64,000 nt of DNA from Ipomoea triloba (taxonomy: Eukaryota; Streptophyta; Magnoliopsida; Solanales; Convolvulaceae), in assembly GCF_003576645.1 (NCBI RefSeq), contig NC_044923.1, forward strand, positions 19,791,862-19,855,861. Direction: 5' to 3'. A program made the position numbers and the translations under genes. This document shows positions 23,177 through 34,234 of the stretch, piece by piece. The notes below the pieces were generated by a model that was not told the origin of the DNA, did no database searches, and saw nothing but the letters and a program-made list of their open reading frames with translations. Within the stretch, counting starts at the first letter, position 1. Each line of letters begins with the position of its first letter.

Positions 23177-24664
23177 TTACTGCTGGAGACTTGAAATTGC
23201 TTCAACTAAGACTTCTGGATCACATGATATAGTGGTAGGTAATAAGCCTTCTCGTGCTAACCTTTGCTTATTTATGTGTGGCAGTTTATAATTGTTCCCT
23301 CCGTACTTTTTCATAACTTCAACCATACATAGTTGCAATGTTAGAAAAACATTACTGAGACTTTCTACTGAGATCTCATTAAAAGCTTTATGAGTAGCAG
23401 CAACTAGTTTATCCACATTGCGAGGAGCTTCTTGATGCTGTAAAGATTGAAGAGCTCTAAAAAATCTGAGATCCAATACATTCATGTCCGGACTATTTGG
23501 AGGCTGACAGGTTAAGTGAATATCAAAGCCATCTTTCTTTGCAGCCTCCAAAAATTCAACATCATCAAAGCCATCTTTCTTTGCAGCCTCCAAAAATTCA
23601 ACATCATTCATACTAATATGTGGCCTTGCATTATCTTGTTGAATATATATAGTCTTGGAACTACTTGGTGGATTATCTTGTTGAATATATATAGTCTTGG
23701 AACTACTTGGTGGCCATTTTGCTCGTATTGCAGGAGTCTTGGAACTACTTGGTGGCCATTTTGCTCGTATTGCAGGCAATACATAATCAATCAACCATTT
23801 TCTTGTCACTTCTTTATTTACAGATTCAATGGGCTTAGTTTCTAAGGTTCCATCTTTATTTACAGATTCAATGGGCTTAGTTTCTAAGGTTCCAACTTCC
23901 CGGTTCTTACTTCTACGCTTAGCTGGTTCTTTATAAACAAATGGGAACATCCCAATTTTCCCATCAAACATTTCATTTCTTTCTAAATCAAACCGAGGGC
24001 GAGCAACAGCACAAAGAAACATAACTTTTGTTATAAACTTTTTACTTTTACAAGTACGATATGGTTTATCTTCCTCAGGCAGCAGGTAATATTTTTGAGA
24101 AGTTCTTGAGAGGAAAAACCATTTTTCATCTATATGAACGCAGTCATACATATCTATGAAACTTGGATTATTATGAGACGAACTTGAATCAATCATAGAT
24201 ATGCAGAATTGTAATCTTACCTTCCGGTTTTCCTCTGTTAGCATAGGCTTGGTAGCATTTGAGTGGGATTTCAAAGATCCTTCTTTAACTCTCCGGTGAA
24301 GGCTTGTTTTTGACATGCTTAGTGCACTAGCCATAGAACGAATTGTTGTCCGGCGATTCAAGGGGATTCTAGCAACATCTTCGGGATTAATTGCAATCCT
24401 TTTCCTTCCAACATTACCTGACAAGTTTAAAGAAATATCAACTGGAACACCGTTTGCAACACAAGCAATCCCTTTTTTCCATATTCGACTAACAGTTCTT
24501 GTAGAAACAGAGTACACATTTGCAACATCTTTAATTGAACCATATTTCACTTTTCCATTCACACTGTGTTTTAGCAAAGTTTCAAAAATAACACTTCTCT
24601 TATCCTTTGAACATCCCGTGCTTAAGTGAACATCATTAGAACTCTCTTCCGGTATAAACTCCAT
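23177..24664 (-). CDS. Mariner-like transposase (DD39D type)
   Basis: A 495-residue open frame without stops. It would cut and paste the surrounding element and probably Stowaway MITEs. The N-terminal part (about residues 20-130) looks like a double helix-turn-helix DNA-binding region. The catalytic core has HIDEKWF (first Asp near residue 179), QQDNARPH (second Asp) and PPNSPDMNVLDL (third Asp in LDL). Four 14-residue tandem duplications interrupt the core, beginning GTLETKPIES, PAIRAKWPPS, PPSSSKTIYI and DVEFLEAAKK. Without them the protein would be about 439 residues, usual for the family. The last lies between the second and third Asp: ignoring one copy gives the canonical 39-residue spacing, keeping it gives 53. 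As assembled it is probably inactive; the duplications may be assembly errors. The start is the first Met of the frame. Confidence 0.9.
   Translation of the reverse strand: MEFIPEESSNDVHLSTGCSKDKRSVIFETLLKHSVNGKVKYGSIKDVANVYSVSTRTVSRIWKKGIACVANGVPVDISLNLSGNVGRKRIAINPEDVARIPLNRRTTIRSMASALSMSKTSLHRRVKEGSLKSHSNATKPMLTEENRKVRLQFCISMIDSSSSHNNPSFIDMYDCVHIDEKWFFLSRTSQKYYLLPEEDKPYRTCKSKKFITKVMFLCAVARPRFDLERNEMFDGKIGMFPFVYKEPAKRRSKNREVGTLETKPIESVNKDGTLETKPIESVNKEVTRKWLIDYVLPAIRAKWPPSSSKTPAIRAKWPPSSSKTIYIQQDNPPSSSKTIYIQQDNARPHISMNDVEFLEAAKKDGFDDVEFLEAAKKDGFDIHLTCQPPNSPDMNVLDLRFFRALQSLQHQEAPRNVDKLVAATHKAFNEISVESLSNVFLTLQLCMVEVMKKYGGNNYKLPHINKQRLAREGLLPTTISCDPEVLVEAISSLQQ
23523..23894 (-). repeat. Four 42-bp duplications within the transposase gene
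   Basis: Duplicated pairs start at 23523/23565, 23630/23672, 23693/23735 and 23811/23853, each exactly 42 bp apart. Consecutive duplications partly overlap, as if neighbouring segments sharing a fixed-length overlap had been joined end to end. Because 42 is 14 codons, the frame survives. Confidence 0.9.
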
Positions 24665-26489
24665 TAGCAGAGAAGAACTTTTTTTTTTTACTGTAATACA
24701 GAAAACCTCTCTATTGTGAAGTACTCTGAGAAAGAAATCAAAAAATGCTTCCTACAAACACACTATATATACGGAGTACTAAGCATTCTATTGACCATAA
24801 GGTAAACAAAATAGAGTATTTTAATCTTTAAATGTCATATCAAAAATTGGCGGAAAATTTTGCCGCTAATTTTTCACAATTTTAGTGATCCTACAGCATA
24901 TATCGACATAAACTACAGAGTAATTTTTCTCTGAGAAGTTCATGGTATAAAAAAGAGTGCTTTGTATAACTATTAAAATTGAGAAAATTGAGTATAAAAA
25001 AGTGAAAAAGAGAGAGAGGGATTCAAAATTACAGATTTTTTTTTGGTAATCTGTATTTCAATTTGTAGAATTTGAGATTCAACAAAAAAAAAATCAAAAA
25101 AAAAACCTAGATTGAAGGAGAACTAAGAATAATTTTTCAAAAGTTTTAATCTTAAAGTCACTATTTGTAGAAAAACTCCATAGATTGAGTGTAGAACACT
25201 AACCTTGGTATCAATTCCTCAAATTTTTTGAAAGATTGCAGAACCCATGCTCCAATTTCATCAAAACTCCATACTTGTGTGCTGAAATCTCTACAAAATT
25301 AGGTGATGCATATCTTCAATATCTTCCCATATCAGTATGGCAATGTAGATCACAAAGGTTTCATGGAAGAAATAATTTTAGAATTCTTATCGGAGAAAAA
25401 AATTGGAACCAGAGAAGTATTCCGTAAGAATTAAAGATAAAGAGAGAGAAGAAGTGTATGGTGTGTTCTAGAATTCTAGTGGGTTATTGCATGTGAGAAA
25501 ATAGAGGGGTAAAATTGGAAGACAAAATTGGAGTACTTGGCTACCTTAAAATTTGTGCAAAAAGAAAAGAAGACAGGGATTGCGGGACTGAGGGAGTAAT
25601 ATCTTTTCCCTTTTTCAATTTGCCTAATTTATGTTTCCTTTTCTATTAGGATCTTTTTATATTTTCAATCAATTAGTAAAATCAGTTTTCTTTTCCATTT
25701 TATCTTTACTATTACTATTGTTTGGGCGGAGATTTCACAAAGAATGATTTTATTTTTATTGATAGTAGTATAGATATAGAAGTATAGATAATTAGTTAAA
25801 TTATCATTATTGGTGTAAATAACAATTAATAAATTATTTTTTTATTTTTAAATTACGCAGATTTTGTTTTCATTATTCTCACAATTATAATGGTTTAATT
25901 ATTATGAGAATTTGGTAAATAAAATTTTGTAATACCAATAAAACGTTATTAATTTTTTACCAATTTATTAATACTATTATTTTGTGTGGGAAATTTGAAG
26001 GGGAGGATTTTACTTTTATTAATAGTCTTGATACGTGAATATATAAACAATATTACCAATTAATGGATATTAGTTAATTTTCATTTTATATTTTCTTACC
26101 AAATAAGCTTTATTAATTATTTGACCAATAAAATATTTAATTAATTGACTACCAAAATTTGAGCTGAAAAATAAAATAGGAGGATATTACTTTTATATAT
26201 ATTATAGATGTTTTCGAATGATCACATACCAACATATGTTTGGTATATCTCATGTCCTTTTCATTGCACTAATTATACCATCAAATAAAGTAATAACACT
26301 ACATTCTTTTACAAAATTATTGAGTTTATAATATAACTCTATATTTAATTATTATGTAAATTATATATTAATTTGTAATACATAATACTAAAATTGTTAA
26401 TACGTATAGTTATCATTCTATGCTGTTTTTTCTTTTGCAGGAATGGTATTATAAAATAAAGCTGTTTGGAAACATTACCTGAGAGTCAT

Positions 26490-26745
26490 GGAGTAGGCAC
26501 TCCACTGTCTGTTGGTTGATTGCGGAATGTTGATATTCTCGGGACAAATAACAACGAATCAATCAAAGACAAAAATAGGCTCCATTAGTGAAAGAAGAAA
26601 ATTGTTTTCGATTTGTAGAATTGAAAGAAAACATGTGCAACAACATAATTTGCAGATTTGACGGTGGGGAGGTCTGGAATAATTGCACTGCGTTTCTCTT
26701 ATAAAGTTCGCAGTATAGGATTAGGGATTTATATAAGGTTGTATC
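26490..26745 (-). promoter_or_regulatory. Promoter-like block inside Helitron (minus strand)
   Basis: On the minus strand a TATATAAATCC box lies near 26735, followed by about 240 bases of higher complexity and a splice-donor-like CTCAG|GTAATG near 26480. This could be a captured 5' end of a gene or the element's own leader. No protein could be assigned. Confidence 0.3.
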
Positions 26746-26934
26746 TTATTAAGATAAAATTGTAGTATGATAGGAATTGTAATGTAGAATTGTAGTACGA
26801 TAGGAACGATAAGAATTGTAATGTAGAATTGTACAACGAATAGAAAAATAGGAAATAATCGCATCCTAAATATTGTAGGACTGCTTTGGGCGGGAAGCTT
26901 AAAGTGAAGATTTTGTTTTTATATATAGTATAGA

Positions 26935-27569
26935 TTAGACGGTGATCATAAAATATATATATATAAAAGCTAAAGTTTCAAATTTGGAATCATATTAGAA
27001 TGAATACACATTATTCACTAATACTATCTACATGTACACATATGTATCATATAATTGTACGTATTTTACATATTAAAATCTACATATACATAAATGAATA
27101 AATTTTACTTTTTTCCCTCGACAATTATACATGAATTACATTTGATCATTGACTATTAAAATTTTCTAATTAGGTGCACGACTATGTAATTTGTATCACA
27201 TTTAGTCCTGCCGTTCAATTTCTTCGGCCAACTATTGCCGGAAATGCTCCTTCAATCACCACAAATCAATTGTGAAAGTTGAAGGACCATGGGTGGTTAA
27301 CTTCGACCACAGATAGTAATAATTCGAAAGTTGAAGGACCACATCCATGTGATCAATTTGAAAGTTTAGGACTAAATGTGACAAAATCACTATATTTAGA
27401 GGACCCATATGACATTAACTCTATTTTGAATTAATAAATTTAATTTCATTTTTATTGAGTATGTTTTTTTAATTTTAATTGTGATTTATGCAATTGTGTA
27501 GGACTATATTTCATTTATCTAATGATGATCATGCTATTAAAAGATCTGAGCTAGATATATATCTAGAAG
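26935..27569. other. Intergenic DNA, possible MULE-type remnant
   Basis: At about 27110-27415 the words AAAGTTGAAGGACCA, TTAGGACTAAATGTG and GACATTAACTC recall the ends of the Mutator-type MITE at 15115. I could not define both ends. No gene seen. Confidence 0.35.
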
Positions 27570-30100
27570 AAGGGAAGCTAGAGCCTAAGTATCACATGAA
27601 CTCGGATGTTGAAAGTTGTAATTTTAGTGGTGATGGAAATTAAGAGTATCGTCCTCAAGGAATGACTTAATGGGAGTTTGAGTAATGAGGGGTTAAACAC
27701 AGGTTCATAGAGTGTTTGAAAGCTAACCTAAAGAGATTTGAGTAGTTCATGTTTAACAAATCAATAATGAGAATAAGTAAGTGAATTAAAAGGTAATAAA
27801 TGTTATTTCAAAAAAACAAAAAAGGTAATAAATGAAATAGAGATTTGAATCAAACATCCTTGAATAAAATCCCGTTTATGTCTAAGTTTAAGTTATGCAA
27901 GTCTAGATGATGAACTTGGGGAAATGGTTTAAGTGCCAATGTCACTCTCGTGATCACTTGGACTATCAACTAATCCTAAGTCCCATTCTCATGGCAACTT
28001 GGCTAGAAGAGGCAATTTAACAAACACTTTGCGTGCCTATTTCATTCCAACTCCCTTTTCTCAAAGGTGAGTAAGAAATATGGGAGGTATGGCTATGGTG
28101 TAGCCCTATTCTCATAGGTGGAACACCAATTCCAAATATCTCTTGCATAATTTGGCCATAATTATGAAGAGTCAATTCAATTCTATGCAATTGATAACCA
28201 AGTTCAACATTAGGACAATACAAAACCTAATTTATGCAATTTAATTCATATTGGGATTCATACATCAAGGAAGTTCAATTCAAATCCTAAATATGTTTAA
28301 CTATTCATATTTGGAATGTAAAGCAATAAGCAATTGAAATAATAAACATATAATTCAAACAAACTTTAAGAAATATAAATGTACAAATATGAAATAAAGA
28401 ACTTAACTTGATAATTTAATGGAAGGAATAATCTGAAATTGATGTTGAATGTTGGAAATACAAATGGATTCTTCTTCTAAATTTCCTAATTAATGGTAGA
28501 TTACAAGTGTGGGAAGTGTTTTCTAAAGTTTCCCAGAGAGAAAAACTAAATGGGGGACTTAGAAATTCAAAAGTGATTACAAAATAACCAACCAAGGGTA
28601 TTTATAGTGTAATTTTTGCGCCATTTCGCACCTTTCAGGACTAGAAGTCACGGTGGGACTCACGGTGTGAGACTCACGCTGACACTCACGGTGTGAGTGT
28701 CAGCGTGAGTTCCTGATCAGAAACCACGCTGAGGACTCACGTTGGCACTCACGGTGTGAGTGTCAGCGTGAGTTCTTCTAATTGACATTCACGCTATCGT
28801 TTTTCTCCTTCGTGCCCCGGCATGCCCTCGGGTGTTTTTCTTGTGCTTTAAAGTCCCGTTTTCTCCCAAGATTAGCATCTTTTCATGCTTGTTTTCTCAT
28901 TACTTGATCTTTCATTCCTTCAAACAAAATACACAAAATTAAGAATTATTCTACATTCATTTGCATAACTTTTAAATGAAAAATAAGCATAAACAAGCAC
29001 AAATACGAGGCCATTTAACGACATATCAAATCTCCCCACACTTAGACCTTGCTTGCCCTCAAGCAAGACAAAACCAAGTTAAGCAGATTGAAATACCAAG
29101 CCCCTTCAAAAGCAACCATACAATTCCAAAGATCAAGCAAATCAGTTGTGCACCAGAAATCAATGATATGTTATTCCTCTTCCTACTTTGTAAAAATGGG
29201 AAAGTGAATGTGGTACCCTCAATTGGCTCAAAATGTAAGGACTCCAAAAACCCCAAGGTCTCTCACTGTTTGCATGGTAAAATCTCTCAATCATATTAAT
29301 TCACAAGCAAAGGGGTTTGATTCAATCCACAATTTCCACAGGCCTTCCAAGCTGAGCCCACTAATGGGAACGATGCACACGGTCTTTCCAACTTTGCCTC
29401 ATTTGGCCCCAAAGACCCATTTAAACATGTGTGATAGTGTGACACAAGCCTCTCCACGCGTTTTGGCTTAGCGTGAGAATCTCTCCATTTTCTAATCACC
29501 TCTAGGATACCCCGTTGAGTCAACCGCCTTCACGTAGAGCTCTACGCTTTTTTGAAGTCTGTGCAATGGTTGCCCAAATCCTACGAGATGGCTCACCTCA
29601 TGTTTTTCCCTCTCAATTAAGGATAACTTAAAGTCTTTTTTAGCTTTTTTATTGACTTTTTTTTGCATCCCCTCATGCCTTTTTCATTGGGAGTAGGGAA
29701 TCACACATCTCACCAAAAGAAAAATCTCTCCTTTTTCCTTGTGCTACACCAAAAAAATTTCAATTCCATGTCATACCACCTTACTTACCACAAACCTTAC
29801 CGTATACACTCCCATTTCGAGAGATCTTTAACTGAGGTCTATGGAAATTGCGCATTGAACCACAAACAAGCATGCAAAATTAAATTAAAAACCTATTTGG
29901 GTCCTATACAAATCTCACACGGTGTAAGAGTGGTTTCCAAACATTTTCAACCAATTGAGCCTACAATACCCTCTTTTCACACTTACAAAGTAAAAGGAAC
30001 AATAACATATCAAAAATTTCAAATGCATAGCCTATTTACCTCATCTTTACAATTGCAAATCACTATGAAAAAAGGAACGATATTTAAAATATGTACAGCT
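27570..30100 (-). mobile_element. Noncoding relic of an Athila-like LTR retrotransposon
   Basis: The block TCTCCCCACACTTAGACC followed by GCCCTCAAGCAAGAC near 29030-29070 is, to my knowledge, typical of noncoding sequence in plant Athila-type elements, here inverted. The sequence between about 27,900 and 29,100 reads as LTR or leader material on the minus strand. No gag, pol or env domain is recognisable, and no LTR pair was found. Frames at 28976-30106 are not convincing genes. Confidence 0.35.
28672..28773. repeat. Two 39-bp palindromes
   Basis: 28672-28710 is a perfect 18-3-18 inverted repeat (ACTCACGCTGACACTCAC, loop GGT, then its complement). 28735-28773 is the same with two changes in the left arm (GTTGGC for GCTGAC). 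In plus-strand RNA those changes give U-G and G-U wobble pairs, so both could fold as hairpins. Confidence 0.85.
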
Positions 30101-30177
30101 ACTTAAACCAATCTTTAACTACTTAAAATATTGTAAACCAAGCTTTACAATATTGGAAAGAGCATCAAACAAGATTT

Positions 30178-30545
30178 TTATGTCTATCCAAAATGGTTTG
30201 TGATGTATTGAGCATTTCAATCACTATAGTTGCTAGTGAAAGTTCATTTAGCATTGGCTCAAGAGTTTTGACTAAGTATAGATATTTCCTCAAAAAATGT
30301 TCAAGCAATCATTTGCACTCGCAATTGGCAAGGATTTGTTTGTGAAAGAATTATTATTATTATTATTATTATTTGATATTTATTTAATACTCCGTAGCTA
30401 ATATGAATACTTATAAATTTCTATTGATTTATTTTATAAATTTATGTAGATAATGAAGATAGTGAAGATAATGAATCAATGGATTACAGGCTTCTAATAT
30501 TGTTGTTGATGATGACAGAAGTATGATGAATGTGAATAATTCTTG
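30178..30545 (+). pseudogene. hAT transposase C-terminal relic
   Basis: Plus-strand translation from about 30180 gives [18 protein letters not shown], the conserved dimerisation segment of hAT transposases. After a frameshift it continues with [12 protein letters not shown], the usual next block. Further on (about 30450-30540) an acidic stretch resembles the family's tail. The rest of the transposase is absent. This is a broken fragment, shorter than any functional member. Confidence 0.75.
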
Positions 30546-30644
30546 AGGATTCATAGATGATTGATATTTTGTGTCAATCACATTTTAATTATGTTTGAGT
30601 GTTTGACTTGTTTTGGACATTTGTTTAAGACTGAAGTACTCAAG

Positions 30645-30770
30645 TAGTGCCAAGGACCTTGTGGTCTAGTGGCATCAAACCTTTCCCTTTATACGGGAGG
30701 TGGTGGGTTCGAGCCTCAGTGGGGGCAATACTGACTCTTGTACCTCAATAGGTAGAGAAAGTAGTTAGGA
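30645..30770 (+). mobile_element. tRNA-derived SINE
   Basis: Clear Pol III boxes: TGGTCTAGTGGC (A) and GGTTCGAGCC (B), with GGAGGTGGTGG between them and CTCAGTGGGGGCAATACTGA after. It ends near GTAGTTAGGAA. Best preserved of the four related copies in the window. Confidence 0.7.
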
Positions 30771-30899
30771 ATTTGAAAACTTTTGAATGTTGATTGATGG
30801 TCGGAAGTTTGGAACTTTAAAGAATTGGAACATTTTTAAAATTTAATGTACTAATTTTGTGTAATTGTGTAAATATTTGGTCATTTGTGTAAAATTTAA

Positions 30900-31087
30900 T
30901 GTACCAATTATATATATATATATAAATGATAATTGATATAAATCAATAAAATAAATCATATATTCATATTTTAATTTTAGGACGGGGCTGGCTACGTAGT
31001 AAAATCCCAACCCAGATAAAAAATTGGCCCAACCCATCCCATTTTTGTCTAACCTAAGATGGGTTGACCCGTTTTGACAGCTCTAGT
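30900..31087 (-). mobile_element. hAT-type MITE end bordering the Tat relic
   Basis: On the minus strand, TAGAGCTGTCAAAACGGG starts near 31086 and is followed by GGGTTGG/GGGATGGG words, resembling the GC-rich hAT MITE at 50934. The coding relic stops exactly at this end. The other end was not identified. Confidence 0.45.
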
Positions 31088-33927
31088 TTAGTCTTTCATG
31101 GACAGGTTTCTTATTGTACTCATTCTTTGACCCCAATCTATCAAACACGAAGGGTTAGGACTTTACTTCTTCAAGTCGTTCAATCATTGATGGCTTTTGG
31201 CTAGTTGGGTCTAAGTCACTCACCAAAATGTAATTATTGGTTGCCCTATTTATAAAGATACACACGGGCTTTGGTTGAATATACCATACTATATGTGTTT
31301 GTTTTGTAGCAAAACCACCCTTATCCCCACTAGCTCCAGGGATGAGTTTTTCCAACTTTGGTGATTCATTCATGTTGAACCCAACTTTGACAAGCAATTT
31401 ATATGCATTAAGGCCAAATTAATCCTTCGGTGTGTTTTGTTGGTAGCATACTGCCCCTTAAAGTTTGCAACTTCGTCATTTTTTGCGATCACTTCATCTT
31501 TTGCAAGAGGTATAAGCGATGCTTTTAGCTTATCTTCTATCTTCAACTTATCATTTAAGCTAGGTATATGGATTGTATCTTTGCTTACAGCACTTTCATT
31601 GATCCTTTGGCATTTCTTCAAATAAAACTTTACATCTACAAAGCATGATTTTGCCTCGGTAAAGACTCTCATAAGCTATTACTTTATTCATCACTCCATC
31701 TTTTTTCATAAACAAGGCATTAATGCCAAGATGATGGAACTACATATTTTCATGTATCCACAGTCTTCCTAACAAAAGATTGTAGGACATCGTTGCGTCA
31801 CTAATATGATAAAGAGTGCTTGATCTTAACTTTCCAAGTATTAGATCAAGCCTAATAATTCCCAAAGCCATTTGACCTCCTTGGTTAAACCCTTGAGTCA
31901 TTAAGAGAATTTGGACAAGTTCATTTGTGGAAATCCCCAAACTTTTCATTGTTCAAAGCATCAAAATGTTAACTGCGGGACCTTGATCAATCAAATATCT
32001 TATTAAACTTTTGTTCATGAATATATCTACTCACAAATAATGGGCAATTATGTGGTACACGACCAAGCAACAAATCTTCTTCCTTAAAAGTTATATATCT
32101 GTGGCATATGAAGTTGTTTTATCAACTAAAACCCGCACTACTTCTTCTTGAAGTACTTAAATGGAAGAGTTATCTTCCGTGCCCTTGATATCTTTGTCAC
32201 TTGTAGTAAAACAAGACTTATTTTCACACTCATTGGATAATGCTTGTGCAAATAATCACCCAATGTTAGGGGTGCACAATACCTTTTTGAGTTTGGATGC
32301 TTCCTCCTAATATTTGGCATTTTACATATAGATTGAGCAATCTTAACAATGGAGGTATTCAATGATTTTTCCATAGACCAAGTGGCTCATTTAGCAATCC
32401 ATTGTTTAGCCCGAGAATATTTTTGATGATGACAGCAAGTTACTATTGTCCAACTTTCAACTTTTAATGGGACAGCAGCATTCCAAACACAAATAGGCTA
32501 AAAATTGTCAAACTTGATGGTGGTAGCCATTGCATGTGAACAAATTATTTTTTCTCCTTTCTCTCAATTAATGGAGCAAACATTCCAAATGTAAATGATA
32601 TTTGGTTTACATTAGCTGTGGGATCTGTTAGCTCAACCTTTCATTTGTGAGCTAACCTCATTATCTTATCTTTGAAAACAAAAATTTCTCAATTGGATGT
32701 TACTTACAATAATTAGGGTCATTCATCATTCTTATTTCATTAGATTATTTCATCTCGGGCAATTCACTAGGCTTCAACTTCATCAATTCTTCAAATATTG
32801 GTGCAACATCTTAATTCAAAAATGGATATTTTTTTCCTTCATCTCTTCTAAAGTTAAAAAATCTCTTGTTATTCCTTGCTTACTTAAAGGCTCCAAAATG
32901 TACTTCTACAACTTTCTTCTCAACAATTTTTCCATGACTTCTCATGGACATAATTATATGCATAGATTCTTTAATTTCTAACTTAAAAAAGGGTTTGCCC
33001 CCTTTATTGACTTTTTTTTAATTCCTTTTCTAGGAGTTTTAGAAATGACTTCCATTAATAAGTAGTTTCATCACTGTTGTTGCCATCTGACCTCTACTTG
33101 CAACTAAGCTCAATTCCATATCGTGAGCGCGGGAAGTCAATTCTTCATCAAACATCTTGGGTTTAATGCTTTGAAAGATATAACAAAGTTCCCAACACAT
33201 GCCTTAGATACACATGTTGATAGTAGAACTTTCACTTATCTTATCTTTATAGTTGAGAGCTAAGTTCCTCCACCGCTCGATATAGGCCACCACAAGTTCA
33301 TCTTTCCATTGGCAAGTATTCATTAACTCCATCAAGCTAACCTATCTTCTAATCCTGTAAAAGCAATTCAAAAATGTGTGTTCCATTTTTTTCCAACTAT
33401 CAATGGAGCCTGATGTCAAATCTGTGTACCAATAAAATGCATTACCTTTTAAGGAACGAGCAAACTACTTTACCAATAGGTCCCCACAAGTTCCTGCATC
33501 ATTACATGTTTCAACAAAGTGTGCCACATGCTATTTTGGGTTCCCTTCCCATCAAATTGTTGAAAGTGAGGTGGTTGATAATCTACAGGTATCTTCAAAT
33601 TCTCAATTCATTGAAAGTATGGCTTCGCGTAAGTGTAGGAAGATCTCCTTTAGTCAAACCTCCACTTCACTATTCCAACAATGAAATCTCTCAATTGCTC
33701 AATTGGGGTCATAACATTAGGAACTTGTATATTTGTTATAGGGATCTCATTTTGCAAATCAACTTTTTCAGGTTCTTCATGTTGCTATCCATGGGCATGA
33801 TTTTTCTCTCTCGCAGGTGCACTTTCAAGTTTTTTATGTAGTTCATCTATTTTCTTATCTTTGTTAAACACAAGGGTCATCAAATCCCCTAAGGTTTTTG
33901 TTAAGTTTGCCAACTATTCCTTTATGG
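31088..33927 (-). pseudogene. Tat-lineage gypsy relic: gag to protease/linker (main part)
   Basis: Minus-strand sequence corresponds in order to the young element's gag (right side) and to its protease and linker (left side). Examples are PKLEKLIPGA, VCIFINRATNNY and NLLLGRLWIHEN, which parallel KLGKLIPEA, VRIFINRAASNC and NLLLRRPWIHEN. At the protease active site the relic reads IDQGPAVNIL, with a CAA codon where the young copy has TAA. It contains many stops and frameshifts. Its 5' part continues at 50900-50933 and 51426-51619, split off by later insertions. Confidence 0.8.
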
Positions 33928-34126
33928 GGCGTTTGGTTGGAATGAGGGAATTATGTGGGAAAGGAATTGCAATTCCTTGGAAGAAGAATAATGTGGGAAT
34001 AAAGTGGTAATTTAAATTCCAGTGTTTGGTTTGTAGGAATAGAATTACTGAGAATTTTAATTCTAATGTTTGGTATACATGGGAATTAAAAGGGAATAAG
34101 TAGTATAAAGTCCCTAATGCCTATAC

Positions 34127-34167
<41 letters not shown>

Positions 34168-34234
34168 TCTAAATTACCAAATTCAACTTTTACTTTTAAA
34201 AATTTATGTAAAACGTTGTATAAATGAACTCTAT

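Larger units (their letters stand above)
21940..25596 (-). mobile_element. Mariner-like element, full length
   Basis: 3.66-kb element with Stowaway/Mariner ends: CTCCTTCCGTCCC at left and, reversed, CTCCCTCAGTCCC at right. TA flanks both sides (21938-21939, 25597-25598), the Tc1/mariner target duplication. It encodes one long transposase on the minus strand. Length and layout fit plant Mariner-like elements such as the soybean and rice families. A smaller MITE (22131-22274) and a 42-bp tandem array (22506-22631) lie in its 3' noncoding part. It is a candidate source of transposase for the Stowaway MITE at 9239. Confidence 0.85.
21166..26934 (-). mobile_element. Helitron-like region, minus strand
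   Basis: The minus-strand 3' end is visible at 21166: hairpin CGTGC-AAC-GCACG, spacer, then CTAG before T. A Helitron-type 5' end, TCTATACTATATATAAAAAC, starts at 26934 on the minus strand and is preceded by A. Further TCTAT...ATAAAA-type starts lie at 25774, 26208 and, weaker, about 26031, so several nested or tandem copies are possible. No Rep/helicase coding sequence is seen. A Mariner element (21940-25596) is inserted. Whether 21166 and 26934 belong to one insertion is not settled. Confidence 0.5.

Noticed and set aside
28976..30106. Several plus-strand frames of 65-147 codons
   Set aside because: No domain or codon pattern supports them. They overlap each other in different frames and lie in noncoding retroelement sequence.
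30645..30770. tRNA gene
   Set aside because: A and B boxes are present, but the sequence does not fold into a complete cloverleaf with an acceptor stem, and related copies recur in the window. It is a SINE.
33374..33841. 155-codon plus-strand frame
   Set aside because: It is the complementary shadow of the decayed gag on the minus strand; the young gag has a similar shadow at 36081-36302.
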